NCBI RefSeq assembly: GCF_020184175.1
Contig: NW_026083105.1
Location: forward strand, 26,732-90,731
DNA length: 64,000 nt
Source: Aphis gossypii
Taxonomy: Eukaryota; Arthropoda; Insecta; Hemiptera; Aphididae
Reading direction: 5' to 3'
Made by a program: the position numbers and the translations under genes
Part shown: in pieces, positions 13,301-24,175 of the stretch
Numbering within the stretch: position 1 is the stretch's first letter
Layout of the letters: the number at the start of each line of letters is the position of its first letter
The notes under the pieces: generated by a model
The model's input: only the letters and a program-made list of their open reading frames with translations
Told to the model about the DNA's origin: nothing
The model's database searches: none

Positions 13301-14403
13301 ACAACTTTTATTTTATGATCTCTTAAAGTACCTAGTTTTCACTTATACTAATGTTTTAATGTTTTAATCTTAATTTTTATTTTCATAGATTTTAGAAAAT
13401 GCAGAGATTTGGCTTGATAGTTGGGAAAAAAATGTGAATGAATTTAAAATAAATCATAATGAATTTCTTACACGCTCAACTGCAGAAGGATTACGTGTTA
13501 CTTTACGCTCAACAATAGAACTTTGTCAATATCTATTGCATGACTGTAATTTTAAATATGTATTAACAGGGAAAATGAATCAAGATCCTTTAGAAGTATT
13601 TATTTTAAAAATGTTATCTATGACTGTATAAATTATTACATTTTGTGTTTGAATTTCAGAAATTTTTTGGAATGATTCGACAAGCAGCTGGTCCTAATGA
13701 CCATCCTACAGGTCCCACTTTCTTACATCTTTATCGCATTTTATCAATTTATTCTGTACTACGTCCCCCTAAATCTGGAAATTGCACTATACTTGATTCA
13801 CAGGCACCTACAATTTCTTTATCCGAATTAAAAGAAATATTTCACTGTGAATCAACACCAAGACAGGAAAAGATAAAAAGGTTAAAGTCTAAAGTTGACA
13901 TGCTTATTGATCAAGGTTCATGGGAAGCAGATGAAATATTTGCAGATCACAACTACAACAATGCTTCTGTATTAAGTTGTATAATATACTATACTACTGG
14001 GTATGTATCAAAGAAGATTGCTAAAAGTACATCATGTCAAATTTGCTTGAGCGCATTGAAGACTACTGATAAATTTGCTGATTTGCCGGAAGCTGAGTTA
14101 TTAACTTAAAATCAAAAGGAGGATTGACACATCCTAAATATATGCTTGTTTCAATTTCTATACAAAGTAGAAGAATGTTTTGCTAAACACTGTAATCAAA
14201 AGAATGTTTTTGATCTTACAGTTGAAGATGCTTTAAGTTTTCCTTTTTCATTTCCCTGCTTTGAACATAAAAATGAAATTGTCACATCTATTCTGACTAA
14301 TTTCATTGTAATGCGAATGCGCCACTTTGCTGTTCAAGAAAATCGTTTTGATATAAAAAAAAGCAGACAAAAGAAAAAAATTGCCAAATTGATCTCAACC
14401 TAA
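10319..14403 (+). pseudogene. THAP9-like P-element transposase, broken
   Basis: It begins MPRSCCVVGC with a C2CH THAP finger (C-x-x-x-C, W, then VCANHC by residue 60), which binds the element ends. Then come a basic linker (PIKKRKSPTKR), a coiled coil, and the RNase H-like core with LLFDEIQLRKG near 12265, IVSDGATTNRKMW near 12620 and YVFSDVPHLFKNIRNRL near 12740. The tail YYTTGYVSKKIAK is near 13990. Exons end at about 10553, 11092, 12461, 12809, 13025, 13290 and 13596; the next ones start at 10937, 11199, 12551, 12867, 13118, 13389 and 13661. Lesions: TGA at 11526, a frame change near 11590 just before LVGEFDGITVDYAEV, and two frame changes near 14100 and 14160. The start is chosen because it opens the THAP finger directly. 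Confidence 0.88.
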
Positions 14404-15618
14404 GAGAAATTCTAAAGCTTTTCGCTCATTTTATTTTTTATATAATTAATAGCATGGCTTTTTGTTTTTTTTAGTAGTTTAGTTGCATTATTTAATAAAT
14501 TTAGTCTTTCAGTTGTTTTGTTTAATTTGTTTTGGTAATATTGTCTGGTAGCTGTTCCAATTAAAGGTTAAAATAAATTGTGAAACACTAGAATGAACTT
14601 ATTTTAAAATATTTTGTTACAGTTATGAAGAGGCAGAATTACTGTAATGTTTTCAGTTACAATAATAATAGTAAGTTTAAAGAAAATATTTATATTCAAT
14701 AATGAAAGTTATTTTGAAATTATTTGTATTTAATTACAAAACAAATGAAGACAATGACGAATGGAGTGAATGTAAGACAATATAATATTATAGGTATATT
14801 ATTAATTTTAATTTAATCTGTTGTAATATAGTCCATCCAGTAATAAATAAGTATAAATGAACCACTGTCTACCTTTACTTGTAAGTTATAAATTATCAAC
14901 CATTATAATAATTAAATAGTACAAGGTAGGTAAAGTTTAATAATTACAATTAATAATAATTGTTTTAATCATTATTTATGAATTTGTGATCGTTATTCGG
15001 TACATAAAAAATTACAATATCTTAAGCACAGTATATTTGCAAGATGTATTTTAAAATGTAATTTTGATTACTTAAAGTAATAAAAAAAAATATGTGCAGG
15101 TGGACCTCTAGTTTAAGAATTTGAAGGTACTTATATCATTGTGTGCAGATACCTATAATTATTCAAAAATATTGGTAACATAAAAATTTGTAATTGTAAT
15201 GCATTTTCATTGAATATCAGCTGTTGTATGAATGGTTAACAAATAAAAATTTGAAACTAACAACCAGATAAATATTAATTTGAATAATTTTTGTTCCAGG
15301 TAAAATGAATGGACAATAATAGTGAATACATTGCGATCTATTTCTTTTATAAAAATTAATGTAATTTTTTAAATAAAATTACGATATAATATTATTTTTT
15401 ATAAATTATAATAATAATTGTACTTATTATATTATATAAGGTAAGTACTAAATAGATATTCACATACATATTCAATTATAGCCTTATGTCATTCATAAAA
15501 TATCTATCATAATAATGTAGGTAATTGGCTGGGCTGAAGATAATTTAAAAAGTTTTGAAGATGATTCAATGATTGGATGTTTTTAAACCATCTTTTAATA
15601 ATATATATCGACATAATA

Positions 15619-15680
15619 GATATCTGAATAAATATATTTATATTTATTATTTAATTTATATTATATTTATTCAGATATTA
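15619..15680. repeat. AT-rich inverted repeat near right end of P-like element
   Basis: ATATCTGAATAAATATA on the left is matched by TATTATATTTATTCAGATAT on the right around an AT-rich loop. Confidence 0.65.
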
Positions 15681-15726
15681 AATGTATGATCATAAATGCA
15701 TTATATTCTATCATGTAGTATACACG

Positions 15727-15770
15727 CATAGACATAATAATATATAATATAATATATTATTATGTCTATG
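15727..15770. repeat. Perfect 44-bp palindrome in the P-like element
   Basis: CATAGACATAATAATATAT is mirrored by its reverse complement with only a few central bases between. It lies 140 bp inside the right end. Confidence 0.85.
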
Positions 15771-15796
15771 AATACACGATTATAAGTAAAATATAG

Positions 15797-15910
15797 CCCT
15801 ACTTACTACTAGCGCTTTACGCGTGTGGTGAAAATATGAACTACTGAACCGTTACACATTCGGACCGTATAGCGGGCCGGCGATAGCTAACCTGTATATC
15901 ATAAACCGTG
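15797..15910 (-). repeat. Right terminal inverted repeat of P-like element
   Basis: Reverse complement of the left end; see the entry at 9091-9214. Confidence 0.9.
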
Positions 15911-15918
15911 ACCAGGTC
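15911..15918. repeat. 8-bp target site duplication ACCAGGTC, right copy
   Basis: Identical to 9083-9090. Confidence 0.9.
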
Positions 15919-17389
15919 AGACGTATCAAAATATTTTTATCACCGTTTTATCAATATTACTCATTTATTTGTTTACTAGTAATATCATTTATAGCATTTG
16001 TATTTGTTAAGACTAACATACGTTAAGTTATTCTCTTGTATAAAATTGATTTGACAATAGTATATCGTCGCTTGGCGTGAAAAACCTCCTAGGTATGTAA
16101 AAAAACCAAGTTTTTCAGGAGAAACGTTTTAGTAGTTTTAAAAATAAGTACCTATTGAATATAAACATTTCAAAAAATATTTATATTGTGTAAAATATGT
16201 TTAGAAATGAAATTGGGCTATTATTATTATTATATTGTTTTATCCAAAAGGGATATTGTTAAGATTTTTGCACATATGAGGTTTTGATAGTATTTTTTTA
16301 TTCTGAAACACCACATAAGAGGTGTGTTGTTGACACATAGGAGGTTAATAATTATGTACATATTTTTTTCTTTACACATGAGAGATTTTATGCCTATATT
16401 ATTTCAACTATACAAAGTACCCTAAGTATAAACTTACTACTTACTTAATATTATGCCGTATTGTAAAATAATAATGAATCTTTAAAAATGATATTAATTT
16501 AATTTTATAGATCTATAATATAATATTATCAGTCAGGTTAACTAAGAGTTTAAAATTGAATTTTATAATACCTAAAAAGAAACATAAGCCTAAATTTGAC
16601 CCTGGCTAAATATTCTGTAATATCTAATAAAGATACAGGAAGTTAAAAATATAGTTAGGAATAAATATTAAATACGTGGTTATTTAATTGATTTTATAAT
16701 AATAATAAAAAATAACTTTTTCTGTTTCTTGAAAAACCACATTATAAAATAAAAATAAAAAGCAACAGTTAAATACATAATTTTTGGTTAAAAACTTTAA
16801 AACTTATAATAATAATGCATATAGGTACTTATGTTTAAATATTTTATCAGTCGTTGTAATTAATATAAATGTTAACAATTTTAAACTAAAAATGTAATAA
16901 TAAGAATAAGTAGGTAGGTATAACAAACTTTTTTCTGTGTTTCTGTTTCTTGAAAATCACATAACAAAATTAAATAAAATGTTAAAAGGAACATACTACT
17001 GTAATAAACCGACATAGTCACTTTACTAGCACATAGTAATTTTACTATTTAACGACGGTTAACACATAATAATAGTACATTTTATTGACTTGTTGTTTAC
17101 GCATAAGGTTATGCAGAAATATAGGATGGGTAAACCAGTTCGCGATTCTACGAAATAATATAATATTATTATTTCGGCCTCCTTTGATCCACCACTTCCA
17201 TTCTTTACCGTGAAATCGTCCAGCGGAGATTTAGTATATATACGGGTCTCTATACACTGTACGATTAAAATTAGTCTATCATCCCAGATCACCGGACTTA
17301 GCTTAGTCTTTGGGCCGCGCCCTAAAATCGCCGCTTGTACTCTGTTCGCGCAAAACATAGTGCTTATCGCTTGTTGACTTAGTATCTAT
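15919..17389. other. Intergenic DNA, no gene supported
   Basis: AT-rich to about 17170. From 17175 to 17360 there is a more GC-rich stretch with a 99-codon minus frame (17059-17358) that I do not recognise. It lies just downstream, in the sense of the minus-strand LINE fragment, but does not read as LINE sequence. Confidence 0.4.
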
Positions 17390-17756
17390 GCCACTGCAGT
17401 ATATATTACAATCATCAGCAAATAGTGTATATTTTATAGGTTTTTGTATATCATTAAAAATATCATTTATAGCGACTAGAAAATTAATAGAGTTACGCTT
17501 ATGACCGATCCTTGTGGTAGTCCATTTTCTGTAGCTGTATGGTCAGAGATAAAACGTTGTTAATTTTGACTTGATATGTTCGGTCGGTGAGGAAGTTGTG
17601 TATGAATTTTAACATATTGCCGTCTACAGACCAGTTAGATAATATATCTAGGACCCTGTTTTTCCAGACCATATCATATGCTTTTTCCAAGTCGAGTGCG
17701 ACAAGAATGGTTGTAAGATTACTTCTATGTAGATAACCTAAAATAAAACAGATCAA
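17390..17756 (-). pseudogene. I-type LINE fragment: reverse transcriptase core
   Basis: The minus strand reads HRSNLTTILVALDLEKAYD, then MVWKNRVLDILSNWS, a frame change near 17530, then ENGLPQGSVISVTLL and YTLFADDCNIYCSG ending near 17390. These are reverse transcriptase blocks up to the FADD catalytic motif. Wording and order match the larger LINE at 27.4-31.4 kb (DIKKAYDTVWKNRV, NGLPQGSVLSVTLF, ILFADDCNIYCSG), so both belong to one family. Both ends are missing and no poly-A or target duplication is seen. Confidence 0.8.
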
Positions 17757-17907
17757 AAATACTAATTAAATTGTGTTCTTAAAATAAAGAAATAATAATA
17801 TAATATTTATTTATTATTCATACTATTTGCTAAATATTATAAATACCTATATTTTAGGGTTAACTCGTTTATACAAAACCCATAGAAATATATATAACTT
17901 TTTTTAG

Positions 17908-18061
17908 AATCGCGATGGCAATAGCATTATTACCGCCAGAAAATACACGTGAAGGTATTACGGAAAAAAAGTTCCGAGCAATATTTATAATACTGTTGAA
18001 ACACATGAAAGTTTGAAATTTTTCCAATTCCTACAGTATTTTAATAGGACTTGGTTAACAG
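17908..18061 (+). pseudogene. MULE transposase exon fragment
   Basis: After an acceptor (TTTTTTTAG) the frame reads IAMAIALLPPENTREGITEKKF. It then changes frame near 18010 and ends FLQYFNRTWLTG at a GT donor. The LPPE...YF..TW pattern is typical of the segment after the catalytic core in FLYWCH/MULE transposases of insects. Only one exon is recognisable. Confidence 0.5.
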
Positions 18062-18722
18062 GTAATTTGATTCTGTAAACAAATAGTTATTGTTATAATT
18101 TAATTTTTTCTCTAATACTGAGAGTATGAGTATAACTGAGTGAGGATCAAAATTATAATAAAATTAAACATTTTTTTTAGTTTTAGCTAGTTGTTTTTTT
18201 TTTCAATGTTAGTAGTTAATACTAATAAAACTACTTTTATAGGTTTATTTTCTGAACTACTGTCTGTAATCTGTAACAGACTTGAACCGGCATACAAATA
18301 ATGTATTAGAAATAAGTCATAGGAATCTTATGACTTATATATAATTTCCAAACCCAAACCCATGGCTATTTATAGGTAAAGTATTAACAAGATTGATTTT
18401 AATAATAAATTGTCAGCTTTAATTTTTTTGATATATTTTTCAGTTACACAAGGTTAAGGTCTTGTATTTCCTACTTAAACAATTCGAATATAAATAAAAT
18501 ATTATTTATATATATAATTATAAATAATTCGAACTTTAAGCACTCATAAAAAAAAATTGTGACTAACGATTTCGAATTTTTTTTTATCACTTTAAGAACA
18601 ACTTATAAGAAACCTTGTATTAAATTTTCAAGATTTTCTGGTCAGCCAAAAAATTTTTATTGTTATTTAAAAAAAAAAAAAAAAAAATACTTAGAAAAAT
18701 TGAGTTTTAGTGGTGTAAATTA

Positions 18723-19168
18723 ATGTGCGAAAACAATTTTAATACAATTATCGAAAATTTGCATACTCGTTGTAAACGTGTTAAGATAGCTGATAATTTT
18801 TTCTACTCTGTTAATGTAAACCAATCAACTATAGTTTTATATTCTAATGATAATTACATAACATTATATCATATTGATCTTCATCGTTTGAAACAATTGC
18901 AACATTGTATTGACTTGTATATTGTCGAAAAACAGAAAAAATTAGAATCATACCAAAAAACGTTTGATACAGCTTATGCGTTAATAAAGTCTGACGTAAA
19001 TGGGTTACCATCATCTTGTCAACGAAAGAATTTACAAATCAATATATTCAAAATTATGATTTCAGCTACAGTAATATACAAAGTGAAGATTGTTCATTTA
19101 TGTACGAGTTATTACAATTTCATTTTAATTCATTGTTGAACATGATATTACAAGATTTAGTGATGTAA
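18723..19168 (+). pseudogene. Unrecognised coding-like region with one frame change
   Basis: The first frame opens MCENNFNTIIENLHTRCKRV and is open to 19139. After about codon 98 a second frame (from TKEFTNQYIQNYDFSYSN near 19024 to ILQDLVM, stop at 19166) looks far more protein-like than the first. The most economical reading is one protein of about 148 residues with a one-base lesion near 19020. It is rich in Asn, Ile and Tyr, has a possible helical middle (LHRLKQLQHCIDLYIVEKQK), and shows no signal peptide, membrane segment or domain that I know. It faces gene A tail to tail. It could be an aphid orphan gene or part of an element. Confidence 0.4.
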
Positions 19169-19403
19169 TATAAAAAAGTTTCTTAATTTATTTTAATTTA
19201 TCATTCTTGCTGAAAAAACTGTTATTTTATTAATACCATTTATATACTAACTTTCAATATTTTTATTTTTTTTTTATTTTTATTTTAACCTATAAATGTA
19301 TTATTATTATTTTTTTTATCTAAATAATAAAAATAAATATAAATATAAAAAAAATTGTCTATTAAATAAAATTAATCCAACACCATATCCTATTACACAC
19401 ATT

Positions 19404-21357
19404 TTATAAGTTTATTTTTTTTGGTCTGTGTCTGAGAAGCTTCTTGCCGGGATATCGCATCATTTTGTCGAAAACAGATTGAATGAGCGTAATCATTTCT
19501 TTGGCTGTAGTTAAATAATCTGGATGCTGCCCTGTTAGAGATATTTTTGAGTGAGCATTCAGCATGCTTCCATCTAAAAGAGTTAGGTTAGGTTAAATTA
19601 AATTTTATTATAAATATTTTACTTTAGTTATATATCTTAATATATATAAATCTCGTGTCACAATGTTTGTCCTCAATAGATTCCTAAACCACTTAACCGA
19701 TTTTGATGAAATTTTTTACACCGCGTGTAATTTGGTCCAACTTAAAAGATAGGATAGTTTTTTTTCAATATGTATTATTAATAATATGTGCTCAAACAGG
19801 AATATTGAGATTTACGATAGAAATTTTTGTTTATAAATGGTTGCTATGGGGGTTATAAGATTTGAGAATAATATTTATTTATTTGTGGTTGTTATGGTAA
19901 TATATAAAATTAATATAATGAATTACGGATTTTGATAACATTTGGTAACCATTTAATAATATGAATAAAATAGAATATAATATAATTCCTCCTATTGGTC
20001 GCAGGAAATGTGCTTATGTAATACAATTTTAAGAAAATACACCAGAAAAGTTCGGAATCTGGGTGTAAAAAAACACAACAACTGTCACTGCAGTTGTTCA
20101 GCAAGAAAATAAACTATATTAAGGTCGCTATTGATTATGATTGAATATAATAGTTATAGACCTGATGTTATATTTTGTTAAAACCATAACAACAAAAATA
20201 AGAATTAGCGAAATAAGTCAATGGCCACAGTAAATTTAAAATTCACAGCAATAGTTAAATTTAAATTAAATTAAACTTGCCAATCGCGTGAATGCACGTT
20301 GTGACTACAATATATATATAGAGTTGGTATATTTAACGAGCAAGATAAATATTAGTTAGTAACATTATAAACATAGATCATTATTATATTAATTATTTTG
20401 AAAATAGTGCTGGGATAATACACAATATAGTATGGTGTATCACATAGTACATAGGTATTTAAATGCAATTTTAATATAAAATTTTCATATCTCCGTGATA
20501 AACCATATTTATATGTTTTATTAAATTTTCTCATACATAATAACACTAATACATGGCCTACGAAAATGCAAAAAAAACTAACTAACACGCGGGCAACGCC
20601 GTGTCGGGACAGCTTGATTATAATATATATATATTTAATATACATTTTTTTACAGCAATAGACTAACATAACAAGTTATACTAAGTTTTATTGTTTTACC
20701 AACAGGCAAAAATACAAAAATCACGAGATGGCACATTATTGTATTTTACCCACTGTAGTAAAAAATAAAAAAATGACATAACTTTGAAACTTAAGTGTTA
20801 GAAACTATAAAATTCTTATACACATCTCGCGGGGTCCGCAATCCACCACGTGTGGATTGCCTACATGATAATATACTGCTCTCATAATCATAAGAGAGTC
20901 TCACGGTAACGGTAAGCAGAATGACTATAATATTATGACTTGAGTTACTCACTGACTGATAAACGTAGAGCCTGAACAATGATAGATCGATGCTTACAAT
21001 TTACACGGTACATTCGTAAAATCGTATCACAAATTTAGTGTGTAATAAGAAAGCATTTTACAAAATTCGCATATTAAAGTGGTGCTTTCACAAGATTTTT
21101 GAGAATCAAAACAGTCAATGAAAATGAAAAGTTTTGAACACCGTTAAACCGAATAGTAAATAACAAATTAATAAAAATTCGAATCTATATATATATATAG
21201 AATTTGCATTTTTAACGGGCAACGAAGTGCACGGGGTCAGCTAGATTTATAATTAATTAATTGTTAGAGATATTTTTGAGTGAGCATTCAGCATGCTTCC
21301 ATCTAAAAAAGTTAGGTTAGGTTAAATTAAATTTTATTATAAATATTTTACTTTAGT

Positions 21358-21395
<38 letters not shown>

Positions 21396-21984
21396 ATATA
21401 CATATTATTATTATTATTACCTATGTTGCGGAGCAACACTAGCAATTTTAGCACATTTATAATGTGCTATAGTCCAGTAATCTACAGCCGTATTCTCTAC
21501 AGGTGTCTTAACCGTTAATGAACAATCATCCTTTTTTATATTCAAGGTGTTCTCTGCATCGGTTGGTATAGTTGGATCTGTTATTAAATCCAATATTTTG
21601 TCTGTATAACAGATAGCAGTGCTCTATAAAATAATAATTAAATTATATTTTTTTACTTTTTCGTAATATGTCATAAATTTATATAACTCACCTTTTTCAT
21701 CTTTTTCGATACCGGTTTCTTCTCCGGTTCCACAGCTAACCTTTTCGATGTACCTTTTTTTTGAGATGTTGTTGCAATATTATCCTATAATTAAAATAGA
21801 CGATAAGCTGATGACGGTTTACAAAATCAATTTTTCATAAAACATTTAATAATTTTTTTTTTTTAAAATGTCTTTTAATTAAACAATTATATATATTGTA
21901 ATAAAAAAAAAAAAAATGTTTTTTACTTACTTCGGACACTACAACCGACTCCTCGTCATCGCTTTTAAATGAGTAGCAGGACAT
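19404..21984 (-). CDS. Gene A: unrecognised 4-exon gene, paralog of gene B
   Basis: The exons, read on the minus strand, are 21984-21931 (starts MSCYSFKSDDEESVV), 21784-21692 (Lys-rich, ends PVSKKMKK), 21623-21421 (ends DYWTIAHYKCAKIASVAPQ) and 19573-19404 (starts WKHAECSLK, ends LLRHRPKKINL). All introns begin GT and end AG, and phases join correctly. Gene B has the same exon plan, with DYYVIQHYK, WKHSEASVK and a Lys-rich end. The predicted protein is about 170 residues: acidic start, basic nuclear-signal-like segment, then a conserved core. In the last exon the A run after CTC is one base too long (5 instead of 4), which shifts WKHAECSLK out of frame with the matching ISLTGQHPDY tail. This may be a real lesion or an assembly error. 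The last intron holds a Helitron-like insertion. Function unknown. Confidence 0.6.
19533..19634. repeat. 102-bp direct repeat, left copy (exon 4/intron edge of gene A)
   Basis: Repeated at 21262-21363 with about one mismatch. It covers the first 41 nt of exon 4, the splice acceptor and about 60 nt of intron, and abuts the Helitron-like element. Confidence 0.9.
19635..21244. mobile_element. Helitron-like non-autonomous element
   Basis: It starts TCTTAATATATATAAATCTC, followed by GTGTCACAATGTTTGTCCTC and ACCGATTTTGATGAAAT, a 5' end seen in many insect Helitrons. It ends CACGGGGTCAGCTAG, giving the TC...CTAG signature. An internal CGGGCAACGCCGTGTCGGGAC near 20588 resembles another Helitron 3' end, so two copies may be joined. 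No Rep/helicase frame is present. The minus frames inside (19910-20979) have no known motif. Confidence 0.6.
21262..21363. repeat. 102-bp direct repeat, right copy
   Basis: Second copy of 19533-19634. It contains a duplicate splice acceptor and the first 41 nt of exon 4 of gene A, cut off by 17 bp of AT-rich DNA next to the Helitron end. Confidence 0.9.
21358..21400. repeat. (TA)n microsatellite
   Basis: About 40 bp of alternating TA in the last intron of gene A. Confidence 0.9.
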
Positions 21985-22149
21985 TTTTTTTTTGTTTAAA
22001 AAATTAAATTAAATTTATTAAAAAAGTCTAGATTGTAAAATCTGTTGAAGTACCTATACTGAATATACTGTATCGATGAGTCTCTTATATATGTAACCAC
22101 TTCTACTCCTCCTCCTCCTCTTAAGTCTAAAATAATCAGTTCAGCTAAA

Positions 22150-22600
22150 ACACTAACTAGAATAAAATTTGAAAGGTTTTGTAACATTTGACCAAGGTAC
22201 GTCTTTTCATAATCGAAAAAATAGAATGTAATTAATTTCTACATTACAATAACAGATTTATATCTAATACGATATAAATTTGAAAGGTTTTATGAAATTC
22301 GTTAAGACCCTTTCATTGTTTTTGCATTACAAGCGTGATTTGAATCTAATAGAATGTAATTAACTTCTACATTACAATGGTAGATTTGTAAGGTTTTATG
22401 AAATTCGTTAAGACATTTTCATATTTTTTGCATTACAAGTGTGATTTGAATCTAATAGAATGTAATTAACTTCTATATTACAATGACAGATTTGAAAGGT
22501 TATATGGAATTTGTCAAGGTACGTTCCTCTCTTAATCGAAAAAATAGAATCTAATTAATTTTTACATTACAAGTGTAATATCTAATACAATGTGTTATCG
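22150..22600. repeat. Tandem array upstream of gene A, about four units of 90-128 bp
   Basis: The phrase AATAGAATGTAATTAACTTC recurs near 22220, 22348, 22454 and (diverged) 22543. Each copy is followed by a TTACA word, GATTTGAAAGGTTTTATG and a GAATTCGTTAAG-like phrase. The array lies 170-620 bp upstream of the gene A start codon. Confidence 0.8.
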
Positions 22601-22929
22601 GAGAAGGATATTTTAATTCTACCGATCAATGTACCGTATTCGCTTTTAAGAGTTGGCGAATTTAGACAAAAAAAATCATAAGCTCCATCATGAATACAGC
22701 TAGTTCGGTAGAAGCACTAGAAGCCAGTAAATTTTTTTCAAGCATCTTCACGCTAACAGAAATGTAAGTACTTATTAATACTATTACGCTATTACTATTA
22801 ACTAGCTTTAAATTAAATATTTACTATTATCATGTAAAATTTAAGTTTTATTATTTAAATCGGTTGACTATTATAATTTTCCACTATAAAAATGATTCCA
22901 TTTAATAATGGTTTAGGAAATGGTATTTT

Positions 22930-22941
22930 GTATAATTTGCA
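22930..22941. repeat. 12-bp target duplication GTATAATTTGCA, left copy
   Basis: Identical to 27007-27018; flanks the Jockey-type LINE. Confidence 0.88.
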
Positions 22942-23022
22942 GTTGGTTATCAGTAGCCGTCGCAGCAGGTTGTCCTCCGTGCTCTGATTACCGTAACATA
23001 TATACTTCGTAACCGTTTTAAC

Positions 23023-24175
23023 ATGCCTTCAAATAGGGGTCGCGGGTCTCCCCAAACCCGCATTTTACAACACACCCCAAAAAAGAGAACAAATGTAGCT
23101 CCACTTACTCCACCCTTTCAAAGCAAAAACAAATTTACTCCGCTTCAAAACATCGACGACGAACTTGATCAAGACGGCGCATCCACAAACGACAACGCAC
23201 AAGACGCCCAGGTTAGTCCCAAAATACCACCAATTTACGTCTACAATATCTCAAATTACGAAACATTTCACACTTCTTTATCTAATCAAACTTTTGACGA
23301 ATTCTCGGTCACACATACAAAGAATTCATTAAAATTAAATCTAAGCTCAATCGAAGATTACAGATCGATTACAAAAAGTTTCAACGAATCTGAAATTCAA
23401 TATCATACCTACCAATTCCAAACTGAAAAACAATTATCAGTAGTCATCAGGAACCTCCCAATTCCGATAACGGAGGAAATGATTTTCAACGAACTGAAAG
23501 AACTAAACTTCGAAGTAGACACCGTAACACGTCTCCAAAACCGTTATAAAAATCCTATTCCAATTGTCGCCGTTCTCCTCAAAAAATCGTCACCGAACAT
23601 TTATTCTTTAAATAGATTGTTACACTGTGTAGTTTCCGTAGAACCAAGAAAACCTTCAACTGGCATCCCTCAGTGTACAAACTGTCAACGATTCTCGCAT
23701 ACTAAAAAATTTTGTCATTTACCGCCTAGGTGCGTTAAATGCGCGGGCGACCATCACTATATCCAATGTCAAAAAGTTCTAGAAACTCCTGCTAAATGCG
23801 TCAATTGCAACGATGACCATCCAGCTAGTTACAGAAGCTGTACAAAAATACACAAAAAACAAAATAACAAAAAACAAAAATAAAACAATCGCTAATCCTC
23901 GCCATAACAATAATTATAGTAACGCAATACCTAAACCGGCTAACCAACACGTAAATACCAACAAAGATAACACTAATGACCATTTTACGTATGGCTCTGC
24001 ATGCAAAAATAAATCCAACAGTAATTCAACAAATAACGCAGATAGCGATAACGGTTTCATGAAAACGCTCCTACCACTTATAAACACTTTCATCACTCAA
24101 CTCATGCAGAAAATAATCGAAAATCTGCCCGTCATCATAAATAGTCTAAATCAAAACACTCATGGTTCCCCATAA
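23023..24175 (+). pseudogene. Jockey-type ORF1, gag-like nucleic-acid-binding protein
   Basis: It starts MPSNRGRGSPQTRILQ and is open to 23883. A gag-like pre-C2HC segment (QLSVVIRNLPIPITEEMIF) leads to three zinc knuckles: CTNCQRFSHTKKFC, CVKCAGDHHYIQC and CVNCNDDHPASYRSC. These package the LINE RNA. A frame change in the A-rich stretch near 23870 moves the frame to one continuing NPRHNNNYSNAIPKPANQ and ending THGSP at 24175, as expected for a Jockey ORF1 tail. The stop overlaps the ORF2 start ATG at 24162. Confidence 0.85.

Larger units (their letters stand above)
9091..15910 (+). mobile_element. Complete P-like DNA transposon, 6.8 kb
   Basis: Both ends are defined. The terminal repeats start CACGGTTTAWGATATACAGG and agree at 30 of the first 32 bases. 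A second inverted block, TTTCACCACA...AGCGCTAGTAGTAAGTAGGG, lies about 85-125 bp inside each end (9178-9214 and 15797-15835). A perfect 8-bp duplication flanks the element. It carries one plus-strand THAP-type transposase gene (10319-14403) and two AT-rich hairpins near its right end. The transposase has several lesions, so this copy is probably immobile by itself but could be moved by a relative. It is larger than the roughly 3-kb Drosophila P element because of introns and long flanks. Confidence 0.92.

Noticed and set aside
17059..17358. 99-codon minus frame in a GC-richer patch
   Set aside because: Could not be linked to any family, and its second half is low-complexity; noted only in the intergenic entry.
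20352..20979. Minus frames of 105 and 62 codons inside the Helitron-like element
   Set aside because: Hydrophobic AT-driven sequence without Rep, helicase or other domains.
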